Source: Neomicrococcus aestuarii
GTDB taxonomy: Bacteria; Actinomycetota; Actinomycetes; Actinomycetales; Micrococcaceae
Length of the DNA: 64,000 nucleotides
Reading direction: 5' to 3'
NCBI RefSeq assembly: GCF_014201135.1
Contig: NZ_JACHDR010000001.1
Span: forward strand, 248,001-312,000
Shown: one piece after another, positions 36,319 through 44,859 of the stretch
How positions within the stretch are numbered: the first letter of the stretch is position 1
How the letters are laid out: every line of letters starts with the position of its first letter
Notes under the pieces: model-generated
What the model saw: the letters and a program-made list of their open reading frames with translations, nothing else
Databases searched by the model: none
Told to the model about the DNA's origin: nothing
Program-made: the position numbers and the translations under genes

Positions 36319-37515
36319 TTAGGTTAGCGCCGGAGTGGCTTCAGGGTGGAACTTCGGGATGCGTAACGTGATCAGTGTTCCGTGCCCGGGCGCGGTTTCC
36401 ACTACCAAACCATGCTGCGGCCCATAGATTTGGCGCAAGCGTACGTCGACGTTGCGAAGGCCCACGTGGATGCCTTCCGTGGTCCCCGCGAGCGTCGCTT
36501 TGAGGGATCCTGGATCCATGCCCACACCGTCATCCTCAATGGAAATTTCAGCGAACTCTCCCACATCGTGAGCTGTGATGATGACGGTACCGCCCTCGGG
36601 CTTTTTCTCGAGGCCGTGGCGGACGGCGTTCTCCACGAGCGGTTGGATGCTCAAGAACGGAATGACAATCGGCAACACTTCAGGCGCGATGGCCAATTTC
36701 ACTTTGATGCGCTCGCCAAACCGCGCCTGCTCCAACAACAGGTAGCGGTGGATGGCTTCGAGCTCTTCTTTGAAGGTGGTGAAGTCGCCGTGGCGCCGAA
36801 ACGAGTAGCGCGTGAAATCGGCGAATTCCACCACCAAATCCCGTGCGCGATCCGGATCCGTGATGATGAAGGACGCGATGGCGTTGAGGGAGTTGTAAAT
36901 AAAATGCGGGCTGATCTGGGCGCGCAACGCCTTGAGCTCAGCCTCGGTCAGTTTCGCGCGCGACTCGTTCAGCTCAGCCACCGCAATCTGCGAAGCAACC
37001 CACGCCGCGGTTTCCGTCACGGCTCGCACCAATCCAGGATCTGCACGGTCAGTTACTGCAATGACAGTTCCCACTAACCGGTCCTGGATCTGGATAGGTG
37101 CGCACACGGCGTCGTAATCTCCCTTACGAATCACCCGCGTCCGCCCGCCTTCGAGCGTTTTCTGGGCCAACCCGAAGAGGGCAGCGTCCGTGGAATCTCC
37201 CTCGCTCCGCACGCCCACCGGAAAGTCGCCGTCCGTTGCCAGTACCCGCGCGGCATCGGTGATCGCGACGCCTCGGGACCCCAGCAGCGTGCGCAAATGT
37301 TTGACCGCTTTCGAGGAACCCTCGCGCGTCAGACCGGCGCGGAAGTACGGTGCGGCAAGGGACACGATGTGCAGGGTCTCAAAGGTGGCGCGGTCGGCGT
37401 CGGTGCCAAGATCGCGCTGGGATTTCACCCAGTGATAACCCACCAAGAACACCAGCGCTACGGCGATCGCCACCACGGAAGTGAGCAGGATCGTCTGAAA
37501 AGCGGATTCGGGCAT
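36319..37515 (-). CDS. LytS-type sensor histidine kinase with GAF domain
   Basis: 398 residues. One N-terminal membrane helix (TILLTSVVAIAVALVFLVGYHWV) is followed by a GAF-like domain (about 55-185). The His_kinase domain has the characteristic ALRAQISPHFIYNSLNAIASF, where the His is phosphorylated, and an ATPase domain with VENAVRHGLEKKPEGG and DDGVGM. It lacks the multi-helix 5TM-LYT sensor, so sensing is probably through the GAF domain. It pairs with the LytTR regulator downstream and is divergent from the DUF485-actP operon. Confidence 0.92.
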   Translation of the reverse strand: MPESAFQTILLTSVVAIAVALVFLVGYHWVKSQRDLGTDADRATFETLHIVSLAAPYFRAGLTREGSSKAVKHLRTLLGSRGVAITDAARVLATDGDFPVGVRSEGDSTDAALFGLAQKTLEGGRTRVIRKGDYDAVCAPIQIQDRLVGTVIAVTDRADPGLVRAVTETAAWVASQIAVAELNESRAKLTEAELKALRAQISPHFIYNSLNAIASFIITDPDRARDLVVEFADFTRYSFRRHGDFTTFKEELEAIHRYLLLEQARFGERIKVKLAIAPEVLPIVIPFLSIQPLVENAVRHGLEKKPEGGTVIITAHDVGEFAEISIEDDGVGMDPGSLKATLAGTTEGIHVGLRNVDVRLRQIYGPQHGLVVETAPGHGTLITLRIPKFHPEATPALT

Positions 37516-37647
37516 GCTTTAGCCTATGCGGCAAACGCCCGTGTTCGCGCGCCGTTCGTCGTCATCAGTGACCACTTAGCGCACACATTGAGCCGTTCAG
37601 CGGAAACCTCTTCCTTGGAGTTAGCTGTGACCTACGTCATGCCGCAT

Positions 37648-37663
37648 TGTGGTACTGATCACA
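37648..37663. promoter_or_regulatory. CRP/GlxR-like site upstream of DUF485-actP
   Basis: TGTGGTACTGATCACA matches TGTGA-N6-TCACA with one mismatch. It is centred about 28 bases before the start codon, so it would overlap or follow the promoter. A weaker half-match, TGTGACCTACGTCATG, is at 37626-37641. Confidence 0.45.
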
Positions 37664-37682
37664 GTGGTAATCAGGAGGAAAA

Positions 37683-38039
37683 ATGACCCAGATCCACAAT
37701 GGCGTGAATGCCACCCCAGGGGTGGACTTCCAAGAAGTCCAAGCAAGCCCTGAATTTCAAGAACTACGCACGACGCACCGTAGCTTCGTGTTCCCTATGA
37801 CAGTTGTCTTCTTGGTCTGGTACTTGGCGTACGTCTTCGTCGCCGCGTACTTCCCAGAATTTATGGCCATCAAGGTCCTGGGAAATATCAACCTCGGAAT
37901 TGTTCTTGGTCTGCTTCAGTTCGTTTCAACGTTCATCATTACGGCGATGTATGTGTCCTTTGCAAACAAGAAGCTAGACCCTAAAGCGGAAGTTATCCGC
38001 AACGATCTTGAAGCCCGTTTGGCTGAGGAAGGAAAGTAA
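37683..38039 (+). CDS. DUF485 membrane protein
   Basis: 118 residues with two helices (FVFPMTVVFLVWYLAYVFVAAYF and LNIGIVLGLLQFVSTFIITAMYV-like segment), the DUF485 signature including FQEL-x2-THRSFVFP near residues 24-36 and YVSFANKKLDP. DUF485 proteins are encoded directly before ActP in many bacteria and are thought to be accessory subunits of the acetate permease. The start has AGGAGG. The actP start follows the stop without a gap. Confidence 0.93.
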   Translation: MTQIHNGVNATPGVDFQEVQASPEFQELRTTHRSFVFPMTVVFLVWYLAYVFVAAYFPEFMAIKVLGNINLGIVLGLLQFVSTFIITAMYVSFANKKLDPKAEVIRNDLEARLAEEGK

Positions 38040-39662
38040 ATGGACGCTTCACGCCTCCTCGCCGCTGGCGCTCCAGCCAGCGTGGGCGAACCCTGGCTCA
38101 ATATGCTGATCTTCGGTTTGTTCGTGGGTGTCACGTTGTTCGTGGTGCTCCGCGCTAGCCGAAACAACAAGACCGCCGCAGATTACTACGCTGGTGGTCG
38201 TTCCTTCTCTGGCGGACAGAACGGTACCGCCATCGCTGGTGACTACCTCTCCGCCGCTTCCTTCTTGGGCATTGTTGGCGCTATTGCCGTCAACGGTTAC
38301 GACGGCTTCTTGTACTCGATCGGCTTCCTCGTAGCCTGGTTGGTGGCCCTGTTGCTCGTCGCCGAGCTCTTGCGCAACACCGGCAAGTTCACCATGGCCG
38401 ATGTGCTCTCCTTCCGTTTGAAGCAGCGCCCTATCCGCATTGCTGCGGCTATCACCACCCTTGCGGTCTGCTTGTTCTACCTCTTGGCTCAGATGGCCGG
38501 CGCTGGCGGACTCGTGTCGCTCTTGCTCGGCATCAATGACAAGGCCGGCCAGTCGATCGTTATCACCGTTGTTGGCGCACTCATGATCCTCTACGTACTC
38601 GTGGGCGGCATGAAGGGCACCACCTGGGTGCAGATCATCAAGGCGTGCTTGCTCATCGCTGGCGCTGCTGTGATGACGGTCTGGGTGTTGGCAATGTACG
38701 GCTTCAACTTCTCCGCTTTGCTCTCTGACGCAGTTGTCACGGCCGGCGGCAACGAGGCCATCTTGAACCCAGGTCTTCAATACGGCAAGAACGCCACCAC
38801 CAAGTTGGACTTCATTTCTCTGGGCCTCGCCCTAGTTTTGGGTACCGCTGGTCTTCCCCACGTGCTCATGCGCTTCTACACGGTTCCGACTGCTAAGGAA
38901 GCTCGTCGTTCCGTGGTGTGGGCGATCTGGCTCATTGGCGCTTTCTACCTCTTCACCTTGGTCCTTGGCTACGCCGCTGGCGCACTCATTGGCCCAGACA
39001 CCATCAAGGCTGCTCCGGGTGGCGTGAACTCCGCGGCTCCGTTGCTGGCCTTCGAGCTCGGCGGACCGATCCTCTTGGGCATCATCTCCGCCGTGGCATT
39101 CGCAACCATCCTCGCGGTGGTCGCAGGTTTGACCATTACCGCGGCTGCCTCCTTCGCGCATGACATCTACTCCTCGGTGATCGCCAAGGACAAGGTCAGC
39201 CCGGAGACTGAAGTCAAGGTTGCTCGCCGCACCGTTGTGGTGATCGGTATCTTGTCCATCATCGGCGGCATTGGTGCGCAGGGGCAGAACATCGCCTTCC
39301 TCGTGGCCTTGGCCTTCGCGGTGGCTGCTTCGGCTAACCTTCCGACGATCCTTTACTCGCTGTTCTGGAAGGGCTTCACCACCAAGGGTGCTGTTGCCTC
39401 GATGTACACCGGTTTGATCTCGGCGCTGTTGCTGATCGCACTGTCCCCAGTGGTTTCCGGCGATGCAACCTCCATGATCCAGGGCGCGAACTTCGCGATC
39501 TTCCCACTGAAGAACCCTGGCATCGTCTCGATTCCGCTCGCGTTCTTCGTGGGCTGGATTGTCTCGGTCTTGGATAAGACGGGCGAGGATCCTGCGAAGC
39601 AGGCCGAAATGGAAGTTCGCTCGCTGACCGGCGTGGGTGCTGAAAAGGCTACGTCTCACTAA
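38040..39662 (+). CDS. actP: Cation/acetate symporter
   Basis: 540 residues, about thirteen helices. SSS family marks are DYYAGGRSFSGGQNGTAIAGDYLSAASFLG near residues 50-80, YVLVGGMKGTTWVQIIKA, LGTAGLPHVLMRFYTVP and ASFAHDIYSSVI. It is closest to ActP/MctC permeases that take up acetate, and often pyruvate or propionate, with Na+ or H+. It is cotranscribed with DUF485. Likely controls are the adjacent LytS/LytTR pair and a CRP-like regulator at the site before DUF485. It ends at a strong terminator. Confidence 0.93.
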   Translation: MDASRLLAAGAPASVGEPWLNMLIFGLFVGVTLFVVLRASRNNKTAADYYAGGRSFSGGQNGTAIAGDYLSAASFLGIVGAIAVNGYDGFLYSIGFLVAWLVALLLVAELLRNTGKFTMADVLSFRLKQRPIRIAAAITTLAVCLFYLLAQMAGAGGLVSLLLGINDKAGQSIVITVVGALMILYVLVGGMKGTTWVQIIKACLLIAGAAVMTVWVLAMYGFNFSALLSDAVVTAGGNEAILNPGLQYGKNATTKLDFISLGLALVLGTAGLPHVLMRFYTVPTAKEARRSVVWAIWLIGAFYLFTLVLGYAAGALIGPDTIKAAPGGVNSAAPLLAFELGGPILLGIISAVAFATILAVVAGLTITAAASFAHDIYSSVIAKDKVSPETEVKVARRTVVVIGILSIIGGIGAQGQNIAFLVALAFAVAASANLPTILYSLFWKGFTTKGAVASMYTGLISALLLIALSPVVSGDATSMIQGANFAIFPLKNPGIVSIPLAFFVGWIVSVLDKTGEDPAKQAEMEVRSLTGVGAEKATSH

Positions 39663-39729
39663 GCACTCCATCAGGGTTTTCCTTTCCGGCACGTTGGTCG
39701 CGTTGATCGTGTGTGGAACTCCCGCTGAC

Positions 39730-39778
39730 AGTCCGCTGTTCGCATCCCGCAAGGGGTGCGGCAGCGGACTTTCTTTTT
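39730..39778 (+). terminator. Intrinsic terminator of actP
   Basis: Nested arms AGTCCGCTG/CAGCGGACT and CGCATCCC/GGGGTGCG around GCAA, followed by a T-rich run (39771-39778). An exact dispersed word begins six bases after the T-run. Confidence 0.85.
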
Positions 39779-39783
39779 GGGAG

Positions 39784-39794
39784 TACGACGACGC
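39784..39794 (+). repeat. Dispersed word TACGACGACGC
   Basis: Exact intergenic copy just after the actP terminator. Confidence 0.85.
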
Positions 39795-39864
39795 AGGCGT
39801 GCGCGAGTGCCCGAGCGCGAGTTTTCGTGGGGCTGGGCGGGGGAACGTTGCCAAGCCGGTATTT

Positions 39865-39880
39865 TGTGAGTAGGGTCACA
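39865..39880. promoter_or_regulatory. CRP/GlxR-like site upstream of the bkd operon
   Basis: TGTGAGTAGGGTCACA is a full match to TGTGA-N6-TCACA, centred about 92 bases before the E1-alpha start. Confidence 0.55.
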
Positions 39881-39963
39881 TCATCGCGGGTACCCCCGCG
39901 TACTTGCGACTGTCTTGGGCTTACAAGCACCAGGCGGTTCCGACCTGAAGAAGGGTGCTAACC

Positions 39964-41142
39964 GTGTCCCTACAAACTGATCGATCAGCACATATGGAAT
40001 TGAGCGCTGCCGGAGATGACCACTTCGAGCAGATGCTGAAACCGTGCGGCGAACGAGTCCCCAACCCACTCAATGACCGGTGGATCAACGATCTCACCGA
40101 CGCAGACTTAGCCAGCCTCTACCAGGACATGGTGGTGATTCGCCGGCTAGACACTGAGGCGACGGCGCTTCAGCGGCAAGGCGAACTAGCCCTCTGGCCG
40201 CCACTGCTAGGTCAAGAAGCCTCCCAGGTGGGAGCGGCCCGGGCCCTGCAAAATAAAGACTTCATCTTCCCCTCGTATCGCGAAAGCGGCGTCCTAGTGC
40301 TTCGGGGCGTCAGCCCCACGGAGTTGATGCGAGTGTGGCGAGGATCCAGTACCACTACGTGGAATCCGTACGACCACAATGTGGCGTCCCCGCAGATCAT
40401 TATTGGCGCCCAGACCCACCACGCGGTGGGTTATGCTATGGGCCTCGGCATGGACGGCGAAGAAGCCGCGGCCGTGAGCTTCTTCGGCGATGGCGCCACG
40501 AGCCAGGGCGACGTGAATGAGGCGATGGTCTTCGCGGCCACCTATCACGCCCCGGCTGTGTTCTTCTGCCAAAACAACCACTGGGCTATCTCCGAGCCAG
40601 TGGGCTTGCAGTCCCAAACCCACATCGCTGACCGCGCTCGCGGTTTCGGTATTCCGGCCGTTCGCGTGGATGGAAACGACGTTCTTGCAGTGCTTGCCGT
40701 GACGCGTCGCGCCCTGGAACAGGCTCGCCACGGCGGCGGCCCGTTCTTCATTGAAGCCGTCACGTACCGCATGGGACCTCACACCACGGCTGATGATCCC
40801 ACGCGCTACCGCGATCAGGGCGAACTTGAGCATTGGAAGGGCCGTGATCCGCTCGACCGGATGGCTAAGTACCTCGCTCAGTCCGGCGCTGACATGGAAC
40901 AGATTGAAAAGGACGCGCAGGCTGCAGCGGATGAGATGGCCGCCGTCGTACGAGCCGAAATCAAGCAAACCGTGGAGCCCACCGCAAGGGACCTCTTCAC
41001 CCACGTTTACAGCGAGGAGCACCCGCGCATCAACGAACAGCGCGACCACTACGAGGCGTACCTCCAGCAGTTCGGTGACTCGCTCGATGGAAACGGCGCG
41101 AATGGAAACGGCGCAGGCGGAAGTGCGGGTGCAGCACGATGA
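39964..41142 (+). CDS. bkdA: Branched-chain 2-oxoacid dehydrogenase E1 alpha subunit
   Basis: 392 residues from a GTG at 39964 (AAGGG upstream); an in-frame ATG three codons earlier is less well placed. Thiamine-diphosphate site: FFGDGATSQGDVNEAMVFAA and the following QNNHWAIS, near residues 170-205. Substrate-loop blocks are FPSYRESGVLVLRGV and YRMGPHTTADDPTRY, the latter with the phosphorylation-loop-like serine replaced by Thr. The C-terminus is a Gly/Asn repeat tail. The E1 alpha/beta tetramer decarboxylates 2-oxo acids from leucine, isoleucine and valine. It overlaps the E1-beta gene by 4 bases. Confidence 0.93.
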   Translation: MSLQTDRSAHMELSAAGDDHFEQMLKPCGERVPNPLNDRWINDLTDADLASLYQDMVVIRRLDTEATALQRQGELALWPPLLGQEASQVGAARALQNKDFIFPSYRESGVLVLRGVSPTELMRVWRGSSTTTWNPYDHNVASPQIIIGAQTHHAVGYAMGLGMDGEEAAAVSFFGDGATSQGDVNEAMVFAATYHAPAVFFCQNNHWAISEPVGLQSQTHIADRARGFGIPAVRVDGNDVLAVLAVTRRALEQARHGGGPFFIEAVTYRMGPHTTADDPTRYRDQGELEHWKGRDPLDRMAKYLAQSGADMEQIEKDAQAAADEMAAVVRAEIKQTVEPTARDLFTHVYSEEHPRINEQRDHYEAYLQQFGDSLDGNGANGNGAGGSAGAAR

Positions 41143-42176
41143 AAACCTCGCAAACCGAGAAGCTCGGAAAAACCACCTTCGGCGGTGCTCTCAACGCGGG
41201 ACTCCGCGCGGCCCTCGCGAATCATCCCAAGGTTCTGCTCATGGGCGAGGACATCGGCAAACTGGGCGGCGTTTTCCGCATCACCGACGGGCTTCAGGCC
41301 GAATTCGGTGAGCAGCGCGTGCTTGACTCACCTCTTGCAGAATCCGGGATCATCGGAACGGCGGTGGGACTCGCGTATCGCGGCTACCGTTCCGTCCCCG
41401 AGATTCAATTCGACGGATTCGTGTACCCGGCTTTTGACCAGATTGTTTCCCAGGTCGCCAAGATTCACTACCGCACCAGCGGCGCCGTCACCATGCCGAT
41501 CACCATTCGCATCCCGTTTGGCGGCGGCATCGGTTCGCCCGAGCACCACTCCGAGTCGCCAGAGGCGTACTTCGTGCACACTCCGGGTCTGCGAGTGGTC
41601 AGCCCCTCGAGCCCGGCGGAAGCATATTGGATGATCCAGGATGCCATCGCGTGCGATGACCCCGTAATCTTCTTCGAGCCCAAGCGTCACTATCACGAGA
41701 AGCAGGACCTCACCGGAATCGAGGAGGGAAAAGATCGCCTGCCGCTCGGTGCCGCTCGCATTGTCCGCCCCGGCGAGCACGTGACGATCGTGAGCTACGG
41801 CGCCCTCGTGAAAACCTCGTTGAGTGCGGCAACTGCCGCCGAGGATGACGGTATCTCGGTGGAAGTGATTGATCTTCGGTCGCTCTCGCCGATCGACTTC
41901 GGCACCATTGAGGCCTCCGTCCGCAAGACGGGCCGCTTGGTGATCGCCCATGAAGCCGCCCTCACCGGCGGTCTCGGCGCGGAGATTGCGGCCAGCGTGA
42001 CGGAGCGCTGTTTCCATTACCTCGAGCACGCGCCCGTCCGAGTCACCGGCTGGGATCTCCCGTACCCGCCGTCGAAGCTCGAAAAGCATCATTTACCGGA
42101 CATGGATCGCATCCTCGATGGCGTGGACCGTGTGCTGGATCGTCCGAATTCCTACTCTCGATTTGAAGGGAAGTAG
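41139..42176 (+). CDS. bkdB: Branched-chain 2-oxoacid dehydrogenase E1 beta subunit
   Basis: 345 residues. Transketolase-like beta subunit: LMGEDIGKLGGVFRIT near residue 32, LAESGIIGTAVGLAYRGYR, IRIPFGGGIGSPEHHSESPEAYF and the C-terminal VIAHEAALTGGLGAEIAA with VTGWDLPYPPSKLEK. The beta subunit supplies half of each thiamine-diphosphate site. The start overlaps bkdA and the E2 gene follows after 3 bases. The order E1a-E1b-E2 without an E3 is the usual actinobacterial Bkd layout; the lipoamide dehydrogenase must be elsewhere. Confidence 0.95.
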   Translation: MKTSQTEKLGKTTFGGALNAGLRAALANHPKVLLMGEDIGKLGGVFRITDGLQAEFGEQRVLDSPLAESGIIGTAVGLAYRGYRSVPEIQFDGFVYPAFDQIVSQVAKIHYRTSGAVTMPITIRIPFGGGIGSPEHHSESPEAYFVHTPGLRVVSPSSPAEAYWMIQDAIACDDPVIFFEPKRHYHEKQDLTGIEEGKDRLPLGAARIVRPGEHVTIVSYGALVKTSLSAATAAEDDGISVEVIDLRSLSPIDFGTIEASVRKTGRLVIAHEAALTGGLGAEIAASVTERCFHYLEHAPVRVTGWDLPYPPSKLEKHHLPDMDRILDGVDRVLDRPNSYSRFEGK

Positions 42177-42179
42177 ACC

Positions 42180-43523
42180 ATGCTCGAAGTATTCAAACTT
42201 CCTGACCTTGGCGAGGGTCTGACCGAGTCCGAGCTGCTGAGCTGGAAAGTCGCGATCGGCGACACCGTTCACCTCAATCAGGTCATCGCCGAGGTAGAGA
42301 CCGCAAAAGCCGTTGTTGAATTGCCGTCCCCGTACGAGGGCGTGGTGGCGGATCTGCTCGCCGAGCCCGGCCAGACGGTTCCCGTCGGCGATCCGATCGT
42401 CTCCTTCCAGACCGCTTTGGAGCACGACGACGCAGCTACCGTCCCGAACACCGCTTCCGGAACCGCCGTGGTGGAGGAAGTGGAAGAGCGACGCCAACCC
42501 ACGCTGGTGGGGTACGGCGCCGAGGTGGCCCAGAAGGGGCGTCCGCAACGTCGTGCTCGCGCTGCTGTCGGTGCTGCAGTCGGTGCCGTGAACAGCGCTC
42601 CGCAAGCTGGCGGCGTCGTCGTACTGGAAAAGCCTCGCGACACGGGGACGGAGCGTCCGCGCTCCACGCCACCGGTGCGCAAATTCGCCCGCGATTCCGG
42701 GGTCAATCTCGAGCTCGTGACCGGAACCGGTCCCGCTGGACTCATCACGCGGGAGGACGTTGAAGCGTTCCTCAAGTCGGCCGCTTCTCCTGAAAATGCG
42801 AATAAAGCTACGCCTATTGTTAGTGACCGTGAGACGCGGACGCCGATCAAGGGCGTGCGCAAGGCAACCGCGGCCGCGATGGTCAGCAGTGCTTTCACCG
42901 CGCCACACGTCACCGAGTTCCTGACCGTGGACGTCACGAAAACCATGAAACTGATTCGTGCGCTCAAGGAAAAGGACTTCGCGGGATTTCGTTTGGGTCC
43001 GCTCACGGTGCTGGCGAAGATTGTCTCCGCAGCGTTAGTTCGTCACCCCGAACTGAATTCTCGGTGGGATGAAGCCGCGGGGGAGATCGTGGTTCCGAAC
43101 TACGTCAACCTGGGGCTGGCCGCCGCGACGCCGCGCGGACTCATGGTGCCGAATATCAAGGATGCGCACCTGCTGTCTTTGCGTGAGATGAGTGGAGCGA
43201 TCGACGATCTCGTGAGCACCGCTCGCGAAGGAAAATCCTCACCCGAGCAGCTCACCCACGGCACGTTTACCATCACCAACGTGGGCGTGTTTGGGGTGGA
43301 CGCTGGGACGCCGATCATCAACCCAGGGGAGGCCGCAATTCTGGCGATGGGCCAAGTGCGGCAGCAACCGTGGGCGCACAAGGGCAAGATCAAGCTGCGC
43401 GACGTCATGGTGCTGAGCCTGTCCTTCGACCACCGGCTGGTGGATGGGGAACAGGGCTCCAAGTTCCTCAGCGAGATCGGTGCCGTGCTGGAGGACCCGG
43501 CCAGATTCTTGAGTCTGGCTTAA
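42180..43523 (+). CDS. bkdC: Branched-chain 2-oxoacid dehydrogenase E2 (dihydrolipoyl acyltransferase)
   Basis: 447 residues. The lipoyl domain is at 1-75 with the lipoylated Lys in EVETAKAVVELPS. The peripheral-subunit-binding domain is near 164-200 (VRKFARDSGVNLELVTGTGPAGLITREDVEAFL). The catalytic domain runs from about 225 to the end, with SFDHRLVDGEQGSKFL (active His and Asp) and GTFTITNVGVFG. The flexible linker between the lipoyl and subunit-binding domains carries two dispersed words: CACGACGACGC (42423-42433) and an exact one on the other strand (42613-42623). It transfers the branched acyl group to CoA, giving isovaleryl-CoA from leucine. Confidence 0.95.
   Translation: MLEVFKLPDLGEGLTESELLSWKVAIGDTVHLNQVIAEVETAKAVVELPSPYEGVVADLLAEPGQTVPVGDPIVSFQTALEHDDAATVPNTASGTAVVEEVEERRQPTLVGYGAEVAQKGRPQRRARAAVGAAVGAVNSAPQAGGVVVLEKPRDTGTERPRSTPPVRKFARDSGVNLELVTGTGPAGLITREDVEAFLKSAASPENANKATPIVSDRETRTPIKGVRKATAAAMVSSAFTAPHVTEFLTVDVTKTMKLIRALKEKDFAGFRLGPLTVLAKIVSAALVRHPELNSRWDEAAGEIVVPNYVNLGLAAATPRGLMVPNIKDAHLLSLREMSGAIDDLVSTAREGKSSPEQLTHGTFTITNVGVFGVDAGTPIINPGEAAILAMGQVRQQPWAHKGKIKLRDVMVLSLSFDHRLVDGEQGSKFLSEIGAVLEDPARFLSLA
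42613..42623 (-). repeat. Dispersed word TACGACGACGC
   Basis: Exact copy, antisense, in the flexible E2 linker; a one-mismatch sense copy lies 190 bases upstream. Confidence 0.85.
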
Positions 43524-43557
43524 CGAGCCTGAAAGCAACGAAACCTGAAGACAAAGA

Positions 43558-43605
43558 AAGCGGTGCGCCCAGCTTGAGCAAGAGCTCGAGGTGGGCGCAC
43601 CGCTT
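43558..43605. terminator. Bidirectional terminator after bkdC
   Basis: A 14-bp inverted repeat (43558-43571, 43592-43605) between convergent bkdC and the GNAT gene, with a smaller AGCT-type hairpin in the loop. Confidence 0.8.
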
Positions 43606-43621
43606 CCTTGGGAACTAGAAA

Positions 43622-44086
43622 CTACTTCAGCTCCATGATGTATTCCTTGACCACGGCGGCGCGGGCGTTCGCGAAATCGTCGTTCTCGCCAATCACCACA
43701 AAACCGCGGCGGTCCAAGATCTTCTTCGATCCCACATTGTCCGTCACCACGCGAGCGCGCAACGGGCGCTTTGTGAATTCTGCCAAGAAAGCGTCCACGG
43801 CTGAGGTCGTAATGCCCTGCGCCCAGTACTTCTTGTCCGTCCAGAAGCTGATCTCGTAGGCGTCGTCGTACGGGTACGCCACGATGTTTCCGGCCACTTC
43901 GCCGTCCACCTCGATGGTGCGGATGAACGTGTCGGGGTCCTTCATCATGAGGGACCAGTGGTAGTTGAAAACGCCGCGGTCCGCAGGGTTCTTTGCGGTA
44001 AAGGCGGCCATCTCCATGGCCTCCGGATCCTGCTGGTGCTCAAAAAAGCTATCCAAGTCAGCGGTTTGTACTTCGCGCAGCTTCAC
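43622..44086 (-). CDS. GNAT-family acetyltransferase
   Basis: 154 residues from the GTG at 44086, which has TTGGAGGAAATA directly before it; a longer frame to 44110 would include that ribosome site. It resembles RimJ/RimL-type N-acetyltransferases: EISFWTDKKYWAQGITTSAVDAFLAEF with the CoA loop region, then RARVVTDNVGSKKILDRRGF. The substrate may be a protein N-terminus or a small amine. It breaks the bkd and acc operons but has no clear link to them. An exact dispersed word is read as Tyr-Asp-Asp-Ala-Tyr (43860-43870). Confidence 0.87.
   Translation of the reverse strand: MKLREVQTADLDSFFEHQQDPEAMEMAAFTAKNPADRGVFNYHWSLMMKDPDTFIRTIEVDGEVAGNIVAYPYDDAYEISFWTDKKYWAQGITTSAVDAFLAEFTKRPLRARVVTDNVGSKKILDRRGFVVIGENDDFANARAAVVKEYIMELK
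43860..43870 (-). repeat. Dispersed word TACGACGACGC
   Basis: Exact copy in the second GNAT gene, read as Tyr-Asp-Asp-Ala. Confidence 0.8.
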
Positions 44087-44165
44087 TATTTCCTCCAAGT
44101 CCCGGTGCAACGGGCAGATCTTTCGTTGCTCTCTAGGGTACTGGTATTCCGAGAGCGACTGCGAT

Positions 44166-44756
44166 CTATTCCGCTAGAAGCGCCGCGAGGGCCAGACGCT
44201 TCAAGAGGTGCTTTCGTGCGCTCACCTTGGATCCGGGGCCGGATACGGTGTGCGGAGTCGAGTTCAAAAGGCCAAAAACAGAGCGTGCTCTGAAGCGCGC
44301 ATCGGAGGCCGATTCTTCCGGGTGGGCGAGTTCCAGCTGGTGTGCCCAGACTGAGATGTAGCGAATCTGAAGATCCCGCACGCGTTCGAGACTTTCGGCA
44401 TCGAGATTTCCCCACTCGCGGTCCTGAATGCGAATGACCTCGGGGGAGGAGAACGCAAAATCTGCGTGAAAATCCACGAGCTTTCCCAGGATTTCTGCGG
44501 GTGTTCCGCCTGCTTCCGCTACGCCCTGTCCGCCGGAGAGCAGCTTCTCGCTGACCTCGATCAGCAGAGTTGCCAGGACGGCCGCCTTGTTGGGAAAGTG
44601 CCGATACACCGCGGGACCGCTGATGCCAACGCGAGCGCCGAGATCCTCGAGGGACACCTGTGAGAAGCCCTGCTGACCAAAGAGCTCACCGGCCGCGGTC
44701 AGGAGCTCGGCACGGCGTTCTAGCTTCGCAGCTGAACGTTTCGTGGCGATGTTCAT
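44166..44756 (-). CDS. TetR-family repressor of the leucine-catabolic operon
   Basis: 196 residues. The N-terminal TetR helix-turn-helix is complete (ELFGQQGFSQVSLEDLGARVGISGPAVYRHFPNKAAVLATLL, residues about 26-66). The C-terminal ligand domain is typical of the branch that senses acyl-CoAs in actinobacteria. It is divergent from the acyl-CoA carboxylase operon, with two palindromic operator-like sequences between. By analogy with regulators of leucine or fatty-acid degradation it probably represses that operon until an acyl-CoA intermediate binds. The ligand is inference. Confidence 0.88.
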   Translation of the reverse strand: MNIATKRSAAKLERRAELLTAAGELFGQQGFSQVSLEDLGARVGISGPAVYRHFPNKAAVLATLLIEVSEKLLSGGQGVAEAGGTPAEILGKLVDFHADFAFSSPEVIRIQDREWGNLDAESLERVRDLQIRYISVWAHQLELAHPEESASDARFRARSVFGLLNSTPHTVSGPGSKVSARKHLLKRLALAALLAE

Positions 44757-44839
44757 AGGTGCTCCTTGTTCATGGGTCCGGTTTATGGGTCCGGTTCAGG
44801 GGTGTTCCCGGTGGTGAGTGGCTTTCTCGCACTGGAGAA

Positions 44840-44855
44840 TGTGATCCACTTTACA
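44840..44855. promoter_or_regulatory. CRP/GlxR-like site upstream of the carboxylase operon
   Basis: TGTGATCCACTTTACA fits TGTGA-N6-TCACA with one mismatch, centred about 78 bases before the carboxyltransferase start and just upstream of the TetR-type operators. Confidence 0.45.
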
Positions 44856-44859
44856 TTTT

